A stretch of 64,000 bases of DNA from Pseudarthrobacter sp. BIM B-2242 (GTDB lineage: Bacteria > Actinomycetota > Actinomycetes > Actinomycetales > Micrococcaceae): assembly GCF_014764445.1 (NCBI RefSeq), contig NZ_CP061721.1, positions 3,720,001 to 3,784,000 on the forward strand, given 5' to 3'. This document shows, piece by piece, positions 34,023-43,241 of this stretch. Every line of letters starts with the position of its first letter. Positions within the stretch are counted from its first letter, which is position 1. The notes below the pieces were generated by a model. It saw only the letters and a program-made list of their open reading frames with translations, ran no database searches and was not told the origin of the DNA. Position numbers and translations under genes: made by a program.

Positions 34023-34985
34023 ATGAATCAACTCGCTAAAAAGACGGCAGTTATCGCCGCCACCGCAACACTGGCCGCGTTCAGCATGACGGCCTGCAGC
34101 TCAGGCGACACTCAGCCAGCTACCAGCAAGCCCACGAAGATCGAGAAGATCGGGCTCATGGTCCAGGACATGTCCAACCCGTTCTTCTCGGCCATGGACA
34201 AAGGGGCGAAGGAAGCAGCCGCGAAGATCGGCGCCACCTCCAACACCCAAGACGCGCAGCTTGACCTGGCAAATCAGAACACCCAGATCGACACGTTCAT
34301 CCAGCAAGGCGTGAACCTGATCGTCATCAGCGCTGTGGACGAAAACGGTATCCAGCCGGCGATTGAACGGGCGAAGCAGGCAGGAATTATTGTCATCGCA
34401 GTCGATACCCCAGCCAAGAGCGCCGACGCTGTTGTGATGACCGACGCCGTCCAGGCCGGCGAAAAATCCTGCCAGTACCTGTTCGAGCAGATGGGTGGAA
34501 AGGGCAACATTCTCATGGTGGACGGGACCCCGCTCCAGACGATCCGGGACCGGATCACCGGCTGTAACAACGTCGTGAAGCAATTTCCTGACATCAAAGT
34601 CGTTGGGCAGCAGGCTTCAAAGAACGACCGCGCCTCCGGCCTCGCCGTAACCACCGACATGCTCACGGCCACCCCTGACGTGCAGGGAATCTTCGGCATG
34701 AACGACCCGTCCGCCCTAGGTGCGGTCCTGGCCGTCCAGCAGGCCAAAAAGAGCGACACGGTGAAGGTCACCGGTGTCGACGGCAGCCCGGAGGCTGTGG
34801 CCGAACTCAAGCAGGCCGGCTCCCCCTTCATCGGAACGGCGACGCAGAACCCAGCCGAGATGGTCCGTAAGGCAGTCGAGATCGCCCAGGACATCATTGA
34901 CAACAAACCCCCGGCAGAAACTACGGTGCTGATCCCGAGCGAGCTCGTGACCCGGGAGAACGTCAGCCAATACAAGGGCTGGTAA
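34023..34985 (+). CDS. Ribose-type sugar ABC transporter, substrate-binding lipoprotein
   Basis: A 320-residue lipoprotein with lipobox FSMTAC (Cys 25) and a type I sugar-binding fold (IEKIGLMVQDMSNPFFSAMD, then NLIVISAVDENGIQPAIERA). It resembles RbsB and related pentose or polyol receptors. I chose the ATG at 34023, preceded by AAAGGAG; the longer reading from 33891 has no such site. It is the first gene of an importer operon under the LacI regulator upstream. Substrate not determined. Confidence 0.88.
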   Translation: MNQLAKKTAVIAATATLAAFSMTACSSGDTQPATSKPTKIEKIGLMVQDMSNPFFSAMDKGAKEAAAKIGATSNTQDAQLDLANQNTQIDTFIQQGVNLIVISAVDENGIQPAIERAKQAGIIVIAVDTPAKSADAVVMTDAVQAGEKSCQYLFEQMGGKGNILMVDGTPLQTIRDRITGCNNVVKQFPDIKVVGQQASKNDRASGLAVTTDMLTATPDVQGIFGMNDPSALGAVLAVQQAKKSDTVKVTGVDGSPEAVAELKQAGSPFIGTATQNPAEMVRKAVEIAQDIIDNKPPAETTVLIPSELVTRENVSQYKGW

Positions 34986-35057
34986 GGCCCACCACTGCTG
35001 TGTGGGGCACGCTGCCGCTGCTGCCGCCCCACACGACCGGACCGAAAATAGGCCACC

Positions 35058-36590
35058 ATGACCACAACACCCACCCCGCTGCCTCTACTCCAACTGGAAG
35101 GAATCACAAAACGGTTCGGCGCCACACTCGCGCTCAACAATGTCCACTTCGACCTGCGTCCCGGTGAGGTACACGCCCTGATGGGTGAGAACGGTGCCGG
35201 AAAATCCACCCTGATGAAGGTCCTGGCCGGTAACGTCGCCCGTGACTCCGGGCGTATCGTGATGGACGGCACCGAAGTCGAGATCCGCACCCCGCAGGAA
35301 GCCGTTTCCCACGGGATCGCTATCATCCACCAGGAATTGAACACGGTCCCGGCGATGACAGTTGCCGAAAACCTTGCCCTGGGCCGCGAGCCCTCCACCA
35401 GAGTCGGATCGTTGGACCGGCGGGCCATGACCACCCAGGCCCGGGAAAAGCTCGCCAGAGTCGGCGCCCGAATCGACCCGCGAACCGAGCTCGGCCAGCT
35501 CAGCGTCGGCATGCAACAGATGGTTGAAATTGCCCGGGCCGTCAGCGAAGATGCCAGGATCTTGGTACTCGACGAACCAACGGCGGCTCTCTCCCGGACC
35601 GAAACGCTCCACCTGTTCGCCATCATCAACGAACTGCGCGCCGCCGGTGTCGGGCTCGTTTACATCTCCCATCGGATGGAAGAGGTCTGGGAACTCGCCG
35701 ACCGCGTCACCGTTTTCCGTGACGGGGCGTACGTCGGCACCCGGGAAAAGAACGAAATCAGCCCTCCTGACGTCGTGCGGATGATGGTGGGACGCGATCT
35801 CGAGGACCTGTACCATCACGACCGGCACAGCCCGGGAGAGGTCATGTTGGATGTCAAAGACCTCACCGACGGAGGCGCCATCGGACCAGTCAGCTTCCAC
35901 GTCCGCTCAGGCGAGGTCGTCGCCCTTTCCGGGCTCATTGGGGCCGGCCGCACAGAAACGGCCCGGATGATTTTCGGTGCCGACCAATCCCGCGGCGGAA
36001 AAGTCACCGTCCAAGGCAGGGCCGCAACCGCCTCCAGCCCGGCTCAGGCGATCGCTCATGGAATCGCCATGGTTCCCGAAGACCGCAAAGACCAGGCATT
36101 GTTTGTCTCCCACACGGTCGAGGACAACATCGCGGTCAGCTCCCTGGGTAATCACGTCACCGTAGGCGTGCTCCAACGGTCCAGGATCCGGGCGGCCGTG
36201 CGAAAGCAGATGGAACGCCTGCATCTCAGGCAAAACGCCCTGCGGCTGCCGGTCAGTGCACTTTCGGGCGGCAACCAGCAAAAAGCAGTGCTGGCCCGCT
36301 GGCTGATGCGACAGTCCGACGTGCTGATACTCGACGAGCCCACCCGGGGCGTGGATATCGGAGCAAAGAGCGAAATCTACGAGGTCATCAACGACCTTGC
36401 CAAGGCCGGCAAGGCCATCCTGGTCATCTCATCTGACCTGCCCGAAGCGATCGGCATCAGTGACCGTGTCCTCGTGATGCGCTCGGGCCGGATCGTGCAC
36501 GAACTAAACTCACGCACCGCCAGCGAAGAGGACGTCATGTCCCACGCCACCGGTACAGCAACACGTACAAACGGAGAATTCAATGACTAA
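35058..36590 (+). CDS. Ribose-type sugar ABC transporter, ATPase
   Basis: A 510-residue protein with two fused ABC domains, as in RbsA. The first domain has MGENGAGKSTLMKVL, LSVGMQQMVEIARAV and LVLDEPTAALS. The second has the degenerate Walker A SGLIGAGRTETARMIFGAD, normal for the family, then LSGGNQQKAVLARWL and LILDEPTRGVD. It powers import through the permease encoded next, whose start overlaps this stop by 8 bases. Confidence 0.92.
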   Translation: MTTTPTPLPLLQLEGITKRFGATLALNNVHFDLRPGEVHALMGENGAGKSTLMKVLAGNVARDSGRIVMDGTEVEIRTPQEAVSHGIAIIHQELNTVPAMTVAENLALGREPSTRVGSLDRRAMTTQAREKLARVGARIDPRTELGQLSVGMQQMVEIARAVSEDARILVLDEPTAALSRTETLHLFAIINELRAAGVGLVYISHRMEEVWELADRVTVFRDGAYVGTREKNEISPPDVVRMMVGRDLEDLYHHDRHSPGEVMLDVKDLTDGGAIGPVSFHVRSGEVVALSGLIGAGRTETARMIFGADQSRGGKVTVQGRAATASSPAQAIAHGIAMVPEDRKDQALFVSHTVEDNIAVSSLGNHVTVGVLQRSRIRAAVRKQMERLHLRQNALRLPVSALSGGNQQKAVLARWLMRQSDVLILDEPTRGVDIGAKSEIYEVINDLAKAGKAILVISSDLPEAIGISDRVLVMRSGRIVHELNSRTASEEDVMSHATGTATRTNGEFND

Positions 36591-37626
36591 CAAGGCTCTC
36601 AACCCCCAGGGCGCGGACGTCCGGCCAGAAGCGGTACCTCCGCCCAGCCGTGGCTTCGACTTCGCCTACTGGTGGGACCGCGTCGGCATCCTCGTGGTAC
36701 TGATCGCCCTCGTGGCGCTGATGATAGTCATCGCCCCGAACTTCGCCAGCGTCAACAATCTGCTCAACATTGCCCGGTCCATTTCGATCAACGCGATTCT
36801 CGCCGCCGGAATGACGTTCGTCATTCTCGCCGCCGGAATCGACCTCTCCGTTGGTTCCATCCTGGCCGTCGCCGGAGTCTCATCGGTCATGGCAGGCATC
36901 GCAGGACTGCCAGCACCGATCGCGATCCTCGTCGGTGTCCTCACGGGCGCAGCCGCCGGACTGATCAACGGTATGCTCAGCGCCTACCTCTCCCTGGCCG
37001 CTTTCATCGTTACCCTCGGTACGATGACCTTCCTTCGGGGCTTGGCGTACACCATGACCGATGGACAACCCATCGTTTCCAACACACTCAATTTCCGGGA
37101 CATCGGCAACGGATACCTGGCAGGCATACCGGTGCCGGTGGTGATCATGATCATCGTCTATGTCGCTGCGTGGTTCGTCCTGGAGCGCACCCGTTACGGT
37201 CGGCATGTCTACGCCGTCGGGGGCAACGCGGAGGCCGCCAGACTCGCAGGCATCAACGTCAAGCGCGTCATCACGTCCGTGTATGTCATTGCCGGAGTCT
37301 GCGCAGGACTCGCCGGCGTCATCTTCTCCGCCCGCGTCGTCTCGGCCCAGCCCACAGCCGGCACCGGCTACGAGCTCGACGCCATCGCCGCAGTCGTCCT
37401 GGGCGGCACCAGTCTTATCGGCGGACGGGGCCGGATCTATGGAACGCTCATCGGCTCCATCATTCTCGGGGTCCTGAGCACGGGCCTGATCCTGATGAAC
37501 GTCCAGTTCTTCACCCAGCTGCTGATCAAAGGCCTCGTCATCATCCTCGCGGTGGCAATCGACAGCCTCAAACAACGAACGCTCCGACTGCCATGGTCCA
37601 GGGCCATCACAGCCCAGACGCCCTAG
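36583..37626 (+). CDS. Ribose-type sugar ABC transporter, permease
   Basis: A 347-residue membrane protein of RbsC type with about 8-10 membrane segments. Family motifs include AAGIDLSVGSILAVAGVSSV and AVGGNAEAARLAGINVKRV. The C-terminal VVLGGTSLIGGRGRIYGTLI region is also typical. It forms the membrane channel with the ATPase encoded upstream. The first 35 residues are hydrophilic and cytoplasmic. Confidence 0.92.
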   Translation: MTNKALNPQGADVRPEAVPPPSRGFDFAYWWDRVGILVVLIALVALMIVIAPNFASVNNLLNIARSISINAILAAGMTFVILAAGIDLSVGSILAVAGVSSVMAGIAGLPAPIAILVGVLTGAAAGLINGMLSAYLSLAAFIVTLGTMTFLRGLAYTMTDGQPIVSNTLNFRDIGNGYLAGIPVPVVIMIIVYVAAWFVLERTRYGRHVYAVGGNAEAARLAGINVKRVITSVYVIAGVCAGLAGVIFSARVVSAQPTAGTGYELDAIAAVVLGGTSLIGGRGRIYGTLIGSIILGVLSTGLILMNVQFFTQLLIKGLVIILAVAIDSLKQRTLRLPWSRAITAQTP

Positions 37627-37726
37627 CGGCACACCCGATAACCGGCACGCATTTCATCGGCAACCAGGCCAGCTTCCGGAAGTGGTCCGCAGCAGCCCCA
37701 TGCCAAAAAAACTGAGAGGAAAGCCC

Positions 37727-39076
37727 GTGGCATTGCCCACCATCGTCCTGACTGACACGCTTCCCGGTCACCGGAGCAACGAACCCGTGACCTTCGCCGT
37801 CGACGCCGACCTAAAGGAAAACGTCTGGACAGCAACCACCAGTACTGGAGAGACCCTCACCTGCCAACGGCTGCAAGCCCAGTCCACACCCGGCAAGACC
37901 AGTTTCATCACCGTCGCGAGCTTCGAAGGAAGCATGGAATTCACCCTTGCCGCACCCCTCACCGGACACGCCGAAGGGATCACCGAACTGGAACCTGTTG
38001 AACCTGATGCCTTCGTTCGCCTCGATACCGGATACTTCGACCTCGAAATGTGCTCGGGGACAGCCGAGGGCACAGGCTCTTCAAAATGGGGACTGCGCCA
38101 TTTCGCCACCCTGAAGGAAGGCATCGACCTGCTGCCCTCCGGCAACAACGCCATCGGCGGCTTCTACGGCCCTTTCTTCACACCAGAAAACGGTCTCATC
38201 AACCCGCCCGAGCACACGACCGTCGAAATCGAAACAATTGAACACGGCCCTATCCTGCACCACTACCGGATGCACGGTACCGTTCCTGACGGCATTCTCG
38301 AGGAACTCAAGGGAAAGACCTTTTCCATCGACTGGAAGTTCACTCACGGCACGCCCTACTTCACGCGCAGCTACCGGGTAGACGACTTTCAGACCGTCAT
38401 CAACGGCCGCTCAATAACCAACAAGATCACCGTCGGTGACGAATTCGAGGCCGGCCAGGGCGAGGTGGTATTTGACCGCTTTGAAGCATACGGAGGCACC
38501 CGGTACCGCTCTGGGGATCCGTACGCTGCCGAACTCGCAAAAATGGTGGATGAAACCATCGTGACCTCCACCTCAGACACGACGAAGTTCCGAGAATTCC
38601 GCCGCCAACTGACCGGCGATATTGAATCCGCCCACTGGGACCTGTACTGGCGTCTGTTCTGCAGCTGGGAGGGTGCCCTTGACAACGATGAGATCCGCAA
38701 TCGCCTCACCCAGGTCCGCGCGAGCTCACACGTACTCGCTGACTTGCCCGACCGTAAATGGACCATCGCAAACGACCCCGTCAACGTCTCAGTTATGCCA
38801 CACGAAACAATCTTCCCTGGACCAGCGTCCAAAACCGCTGAATTCCATTCGGAACTCGACAGAGCCATGATCTGGTGGACCTCTGCACCCTCTGGAGCCT
38901 TTCAGATTGTCCAGCGCCGTCAATCCGGCTGGGTTAACTGGGGCACCAACGGGGAGAATGAATGCCCAGAACTCCCCGTCGGCGTCCAGATCAAAACCGC
39001 CTACGGTATGTTCACCCACAACTGGCAGCATGTAGCCGACCAGCTGGAAACTCCCCCCACCGTTCGCACCGACTAA
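37727..39076 (+). CDS. Unrecognised 449-residue protein of the ribose-type importer operon
   Basis: I do not recognise this family. The start is probably GTG at 37727, because GAGAGGA lies 6 bases upstream; ATGs at 37700 or earlier lack this. There is no signal peptide and no membrane segment, so it should be cytoplasmic. Segments with many aromatic and acidic residues (NAIGGFYGPFFTPENGLINP, FTHGTPYFTRSYRVDDFQTV, ESAHWDLYWRLFCSWEGAL) suggest a beta-sandwich carbohydrate-active enzyme. It follows the permease by 100 bases on the same strand, so it probably acts on the imported sugar. A lyase, hydrolase or isomerase are all possible. Confidence 0.7.
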   Translation: MALPTIVLTDTLPGHRSNEPVTFAVDADLKENVWTATTSTGETLTCQRLQAQSTPGKTSFITVASFEGSMEFTLAAPLTGHAEGITELEPVEPDAFVRLDTGYFDLEMCSGTAEGTGSSKWGLRHFATLKEGIDLLPSGNNAIGGFYGPFFTPENGLINPPEHTTVEIETIEHGPILHHYRMHGTVPDGILEELKGKTFSIDWKFTHGTPYFTRSYRVDDFQTVINGRSITNKITVGDEFEAGQGEVVFDRFEAYGGTRYRSGDPYAAELAKMVDETIVTSTSDTTKFREFRRQLTGDIESAHWDLYWRLFCSWEGALDNDEIRNRLTQVRASSHVLADLPDRKWTIANDPVNVSVMPHETIFPGPASKTAEFHSELDRAMIWWTSAPSGAFQIVQRRQSGWVNWGTNGENECPELPVGVQIKTAYGMFTHNWQHVADQLETPPTVRTD

Positions 39077-39660
39077 AACGGCCGCCGCTGGCTATCGCGA
39101 ACCACGTTCCTGACGGTTCCTTGGTTGATGGGCTGGCCTCTGTCTGCGTCATTTTCCGGAGGTGCCTATGCGGCTGTGCCAGCCGTATATCGGACTGGAT
39201 CTCGCTAGCCTCCCGAACTATGTCATCTCAGGAGACGCACGGATAAAAAGTCGTTGAAAGTGGAGAGTCTCCCCCACACGGTGCCACGTCAGATAATGAG
39301 TCCGTCACTTGTGCTGGACTCCCACTGTTCCGACGTACTCTGCGTTCCCGGCACTCGAAGTGACACGATGTCTCCGGGGGTGAGCCTGGTCAAAGTATCA
39401 GTCGGCTACCCAACCCCATACAGATAGGCAGACATATGGTGCATCGGCGCCTAAGTGGGACGAGTAGGAGCAGCTGCGAGAAGCCCCGTCCCATGCAGTG
39501 AGAAAAAGCAACGGCCTTCCGAAAGGCCGTTACCCATCCATGGGCGGCCGTATTCGGCGATGTTGATCAGCAGCAGCGTCAGCAGTTTTGAACGCATCTG
39601 TCCCAATGGATATCGCGTGGGGTGGGCCTTTCTGGATGAAAGCTGAAGCATCATTCGTCC
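39077..39660. other. Gene-free stretch with one hairpin
   Basis: No supported gene between the unknown protein and the second LacI promoter. Only short unconvincing open frames occur. A 9-bp hairpin (AACGGCCTT, CCGA loop, AAGGCCGTT) at 39510-39531 is terminator-like but lacks a clear T-run. Confidence 0.5.
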
Positions 39661-39694
39661 TTTAGGTTAGATAACGCTTTGATAACGCTGTTGC

Positions 39695-39780
39695 GTCAAC
39701 GCGTTTGACGAATCCACAGTTACATCAATCGTTTGAACCACGAGATCAAACGATTGATGCCGAAGGATCAAACGATTGAT
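39695..39780. promoter_or_regulatory. Array of LacI-type operators
   Basis: Three near-identical palindromic sites with a central CG: ATCAATCGTTTGA (39724-39736), ATCAAACGATTGAT (39745-39758) and ATCAAACGATTGAT (39767-39780). Starts are 21 and 22 bases apart, i.e. two DNA turns, so bound dimers would lie on one face. A fourth related site, GTCAACGCGTTTGAC, is at 39695-39709. The LacI gene starts 30 bases after the last site. Confidence 0.72.
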
Positions 39781-39809
39781 ACAAGCTGTGAAGGGAGGCG
39801 GGCGAACCG

Positions 39810-40844
39810 ATGTCGTTGGTTACCCTGAGGGACATTGCAAAAGAAGTCGGTGTATCCATCTCTGCCGTCTCGCTCGTCCTCAATGACCGCAGTGATGGCC
39901 GCGTTAATGCAGAAGCTGCGGCAAGGATCAGAGCCGTCGCCGAAGAACTTGGCTATGTCCCGAACCTGTTGGCCAGAGGCCTTAAGACCAAGCACTCGCT
40001 GACTATCGGATTGCTTTCCGATGGGGTGGCTTCTACTCCTTTTGCAGGACCGATGATCGCGGGCGCGCAAACAGTCGCTGCCGAATTCGGTTACCTACTG
40101 ATGCTCATTGACACGGTAGGAATGACCGGGCTCGAAGCTCCTGCTGTAAAGGCGCTGCTTCAGCGGAACATTGAAGGTCTGATCGTCGCGCCTGACTACC
40201 ACGCAATAGTGACGCTGCCACGTGTGCCGCGGTCTTTGCCCATAGTGGTCCTTGACGGTCGACCCGAAGACCCCACCATGTCGGATTGGGTTGTACCGGA
40301 TGAAACGGGAGGCGCCTTTACCGCCACCCGGCACCTCATCGAGGCAGGCCACCGCCGCATCGCTATGTGCAACTTCGACAACAAGCGGTACGTAGCGACC
40401 AAGTTGCGCAGGCAGGGTTACGAGGAAGCCTTGCGCACCGCCGGTATCGAGCCTGACCCTTCTCTTCATGTGCTCGCTAAGGAACTCACCGCCGCAGCCG
40501 GTAAGGAGGCGGCACTGGAACTGTTGTCGAGGTCAGATCGGCCTACCGCTGTGTTCTGTTTCTCGGACAAATTGGCCTTCGGCGTTTACCAGGCCGCCGC
40601 GCAGTTGGGTCTGCGGATCCCCGAGGACCTGTCCATCGTTGGCTTCGATAACCACGCCTTTGTTGCCGAGAGCCTTCTGCCCGGGCTGACGACGGTCCAG
40701 TTGCCTCACCATGAGATGGGCGTCTGGGCAGCGAGGCGCCTCATCGAACGCAGCCAGGAAGCCGGGGAACCCGGCCCTGTCGTCTCACAACTTGCCCATT
40801 GCCCGTTAGTAGAACGTGCGTCCGTCGGGCCACCACGGGCTTAA
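39810..40844 (+). CDS. LacI-family regulator of the DUF2961/CUT1 operon
   Basis: A 344-residue LacI/GalR regulator. The helix-turn-helix is VTLRDIAKEVGVSISAVSLV with hinge LGYVPNLLARGLKTKHSLTI. The effector domain includes LSIVGFDNHAFVAESLLPGL. GGGAGG lies 11 bases before the ATG. The operator array immediately upstream points to autoregulation. It precedes on the same strand the substrate-binding protein, two permeases, DUF2961 protein, PfkB kinase and monooxygenase-fold gene. Confidence 0.92.
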   Translation: MSLVTLRDIAKEVGVSISAVSLVLNDRSDGRVNAEAAARIRAVAEELGYVPNLLARGLKTKHSLTIGLLSDGVASTPFAGPMIAGAQTVAAEFGYLLMLIDTVGMTGLEAPAVKALLQRNIEGLIVAPDYHAIVTLPRVPRSLPIVVLDGRPEDPTMSDWVVPDETGGAFTATRHLIEAGHRRIAMCNFDNKRYVATKLRRQGYEEALRTAGIEPDPSLHVLAKELTAAAGKEAALELLSRSDRPTAVFCFSDKLAFGVYQAAAQLGLRIPEDLSIVGFDNHAFVAESLLPGLTTVQLPHHEMGVWAARRLIERSQEAGEPGPVVSQLAHCPLVERASVGPPRA

Positions 40845-40893
40845 CCCTTTTGTAAACAAAGAATCCGAGCTTACTGCTACGGACATGCAGTCC

Positions 40894-40907
40894 TGCCCTT
40901 AAGGGCA
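40894..40907. promoter_or_regulatory. Perfect palindrome before the substrate-binding gene
   Basis: TGCCCTTAAGGGCA is a perfect 14-bp palindrome 32 bases before the start at 40939. A near-palindrome TTTGTAAACAAA lies at 40849-40860. Either may be an operator; neither matches the CG-centred array upstream. Confidence 0.4.
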
Positions 40908-40938
40908 TCGGCTAACAACTCAGAGAGGAGTTCGCATC

Positions 40939-42252
40939 ATGCGAGCAATTTCCCGTCGTCAGGTCCTTGCTGGCCTTGGCGCGCTCAGCGTCAGCGCCTT
41001 GGCACTTACAGCATGCAACCCGGCCGGCCAGCAGGGTGGGTCATCCGGTAGCGGAACATTCAAAATTCTGCAGTACGAAGATCCCACCACGCCGCAGGGC
41101 CAGGGCTGGCAGAAGGCAGTCGAGCTGTTCAAGGCGAAGCACCCGGACGTGACCATTGACGTCCAGCAGACAAGCTTCGATGCCTTCCGGCAGAACGCCA
41201 AAATTCTCTTGAGCGGTAACGACGTTCCTGACGTGGTTGAGTTCAATAAAGGCAACGCGGATGGCGGCCAGCTGGCGTCCCAGGGTCTGCTCGAGCCACT
41301 CAACGACGCGGTCAGCCAGTTCGGCTGGGATAAGAAAGTTTCCGGTTCGATGGCCGCGTTCGCCAAGTACGACGAGGAAGGCAAAGCCGGCTCGGGCGAC
41401 TGGTACGGCATCCCGAATGTCGGCGAATACGTGTACTTCTACTACAACAAAGCAAAGTTCGCGAAAGCCGGCATTACCGACCTGCCAACCGATCTCGCCT
41501 CTTTCGAAGCCGCCATGGATAAGTTGAAAGCGGCAGGCGAAGTGCCCATCTCCAGCTCGGCCAGCACAAGCCAGGGCTTCAACCAGATGTGGGTCTGGTA
41601 CTCGCTGGTCTCTGCAGAAGCCAGCCGCAAAGACATCGACGACTTCATGTTCATCCGGGACGCAGTCGATTTCAAATCCGGCCCATGGAAGTCCGGAACG
41701 GAGCGTTTCCAACAGTGGATCGACAAGGGATACGTGGGTGACCAGCTGGGTGGCCTCTCTTTCGAACAGGCAACAGTGAACTTCCTTTCGGAAAAGGCCG
41801 CGATGCTGCCTTGGAATAACGGCATGTTTGCTCGCATCCGGAAGGACGCCGCGTTCGACTGGGGCTTCTTCATCATGCCTGGCGCCAACCTCTCCATGGG
41901 CTCCTCCGGGCATCTTTGGGGTGTCCCCGCCAAGTCCAACAACAAAGAACTCGCCTATGACTGGATCGAGACCACGCTCAGCCCTGAGGTCCAGAACCTC
42001 ATCGGCGAGAAGGGCGGCCTGCCGCTGGCAGGTGACATCAATGTCATTTCCGACCCTCTGACAAAGGAACTGACCGAAAAGTTCAATGAACTAGTGAAGG
42101 CAGACACCCTTTCCTTCTACCCGGACTACCCCGTACCCGGGTTCTTGGATTTCATCCAGAACCACATGCAGGCTATGTCGAACAAGAACGAAACAGCCTC
42201 CGAGTACCTGGACGCCCTGCAGGCGTTCTATGACAAGGGCACGAAGAACTAG
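40939..42252 (+). CDS. CUT1 sugar ABC transporter, substrate-binding lipoprotein
   Basis: A 437-residue extracellular solute-binding protein of family 1. The N-terminus has twin arginines (ISRRQVLAGLGALSV) and lipobox LALTAC (Cys 26), so it may be exported by Tat as a lipoprotein. The fold is seen in VELFKAKHPDVTIDVQQTSF, VPDVVEFNKGNADGGQLASQ and NVGEYVYFYYNKAKFAKAGI. AGAGGAG precedes the ATG. It probably binds an oligosaccharide for the two permeases that follow. Confidence 0.9.
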   Translation: MRAISRRQVLAGLGALSVSALALTACNPAGQQGGSSGSGTFKILQYEDPTTPQGQGWQKAVELFKAKHPDVTIDVQQTSFDAFRQNAKILLSGNDVPDVVEFNKGNADGGQLASQGLLEPLNDAVSQFGWDKKVSGSMAAFAKYDEEGKAGSGDWYGIPNVGEYVYFYYNKAKFAKAGITDLPTDLASFEAAMDKLKAAGEVPISSSASTSQGFNQMWVWYSLVSAEASRKDIDDFMFIRDAVDFKSGPWKSGTERFQQWIDKGYVGDQLGGLSFEQATVNFLSEKAAMLPWNNGMFARIRKDAAFDWGFFIMPGANLSMGSSGHLWGVPAKSNNKELAYDWIETTLSPEVQNLIGEKGGLPLAGDINVISDPLTKELTEKFNELVKADTLSFYPDYPVPGFLDFIQNHMQAMSNKNETASEYLDALQAFYDKGTKN

Positions 42253-42335
42253 CACTCCCGGGACGGGGTGCAGCATCTCCAGCTGTGCCCCGTCCCGGAC
42301 ACCACCTCATCCCCCTCAACGAATGGAACCTTGCC

Positions 42336-43241
42336 GTGAGCAATGGACTGGCGCCGCGATTGCGCCGACCGAGCGGCTACTGGCTATACCTCATACCGAT
42401 CTTCATCGGTTTCCTGGCCGTGGTCGGTATCCCCTTTGGAACCAATGTCTACTTCTCCCTTTTCCGCTGGAAAGGAGGGGCAGCACCGATGCGCTGGAAC
42501 GGTCTGGACAACTACGTCACCTTGTTCGCCGACGTCGAATTCTGGACATCGCTCCGCAATTCAATCTTCATGGTGATCGCCATCGTCGTGATCCCCACCA
42601 TCATCGGCCTCCTCCTGGCGGCGTTGCTGACCGAGACAATCGGCCGACGCTTCGGTCCCAGGATCGCCAGCTTTCTTCGTGCCACCTACTACCTTCCCCA
42701 GATTCTGCCGATCGCCGTCGCCGGTTTCATGTGGAGCTGGATCCTGGACCCATCCAATGGCGCCATCAACACCTTTCTGCAGTCAGTTGGGGCGAAGGGG
42801 CCGGACTGGCTGGGAAACCCTGACCTGGCCATTTATGCGGTGATGCTGATGCTCATCTGGCTGCAGATCGGCTACCCGCTGGTCATCTTCATGGCGGCCC
42901 TGTCCCGGGTGGATCCCGAGCTTTACGAGGCGGCTGCCTTGGATGGTGCCGGCAAGTGGCGCCAATTCCGGGCCATCTCCGTGCCCACTATCCGGCCCGA
43001 GATCTTCATCGTCGTGCTGACAGCCACCGTGGCCGCGCTGAAAGTCTTCGCCCCCATCCTGATCCTGACAGGAGGCGGTCCGGAAGGATCAACCGTCGTC
43101 CCGTCCTACTACGCCTACCGCAACTTCTTCGAACTGTCCCAGGTGGGATACGGCTCGGCCATCTCCACCGTCATGGCCCTTGTTATTTTTGCCATTGCAG
43201 CGCTCATGCTGTGGTGGCAGCGCAGGCAGGAAGCACAATGA
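42336..43241 (+). CDS. CUT1 sugar ABC transporter, permease 1
   Basis: A 301-residue permease of MalF/UgpA type with six membrane segments. The ATPase-contact loop EAAALDGAGKWRQFRAISVP carries the conserved EAA...G motif. I chose the GTG at 42336 over an upstream ATG at 42285, since the N-terminus then matches the family. It overlaps the second permease by 4 bases. No ATPase is encoded nearby; CUT1 systems in actinobacteria often share one MsiK-type ATPase encoded elsewhere. Confidence 0.9.
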   Translation: MSNGLAPRLRRPSGYWLYLIPIFIGFLAVVGIPFGTNVYFSLFRWKGGAAPMRWNGLDNYVTLFADVEFWTSLRNSIFMVIAIVVIPTIIGLLLAALLTETIGRRFGPRIASFLRATYYLPQILPIAVAGFMWSWILDPSNGAINTFLQSVGAKGPDWLGNPDLAIYAVMLMLIWLQIGYPLVIFMAALSRVDPELYEAAALDGAGKWRQFRAISVPTIRPEIFIVVLTATVAALKVFAPILILTGGGPEGSTVVPSYYAYRNFFELSQVGYGSAISTVMALVIFAIAALMLWWQRRQEAQ

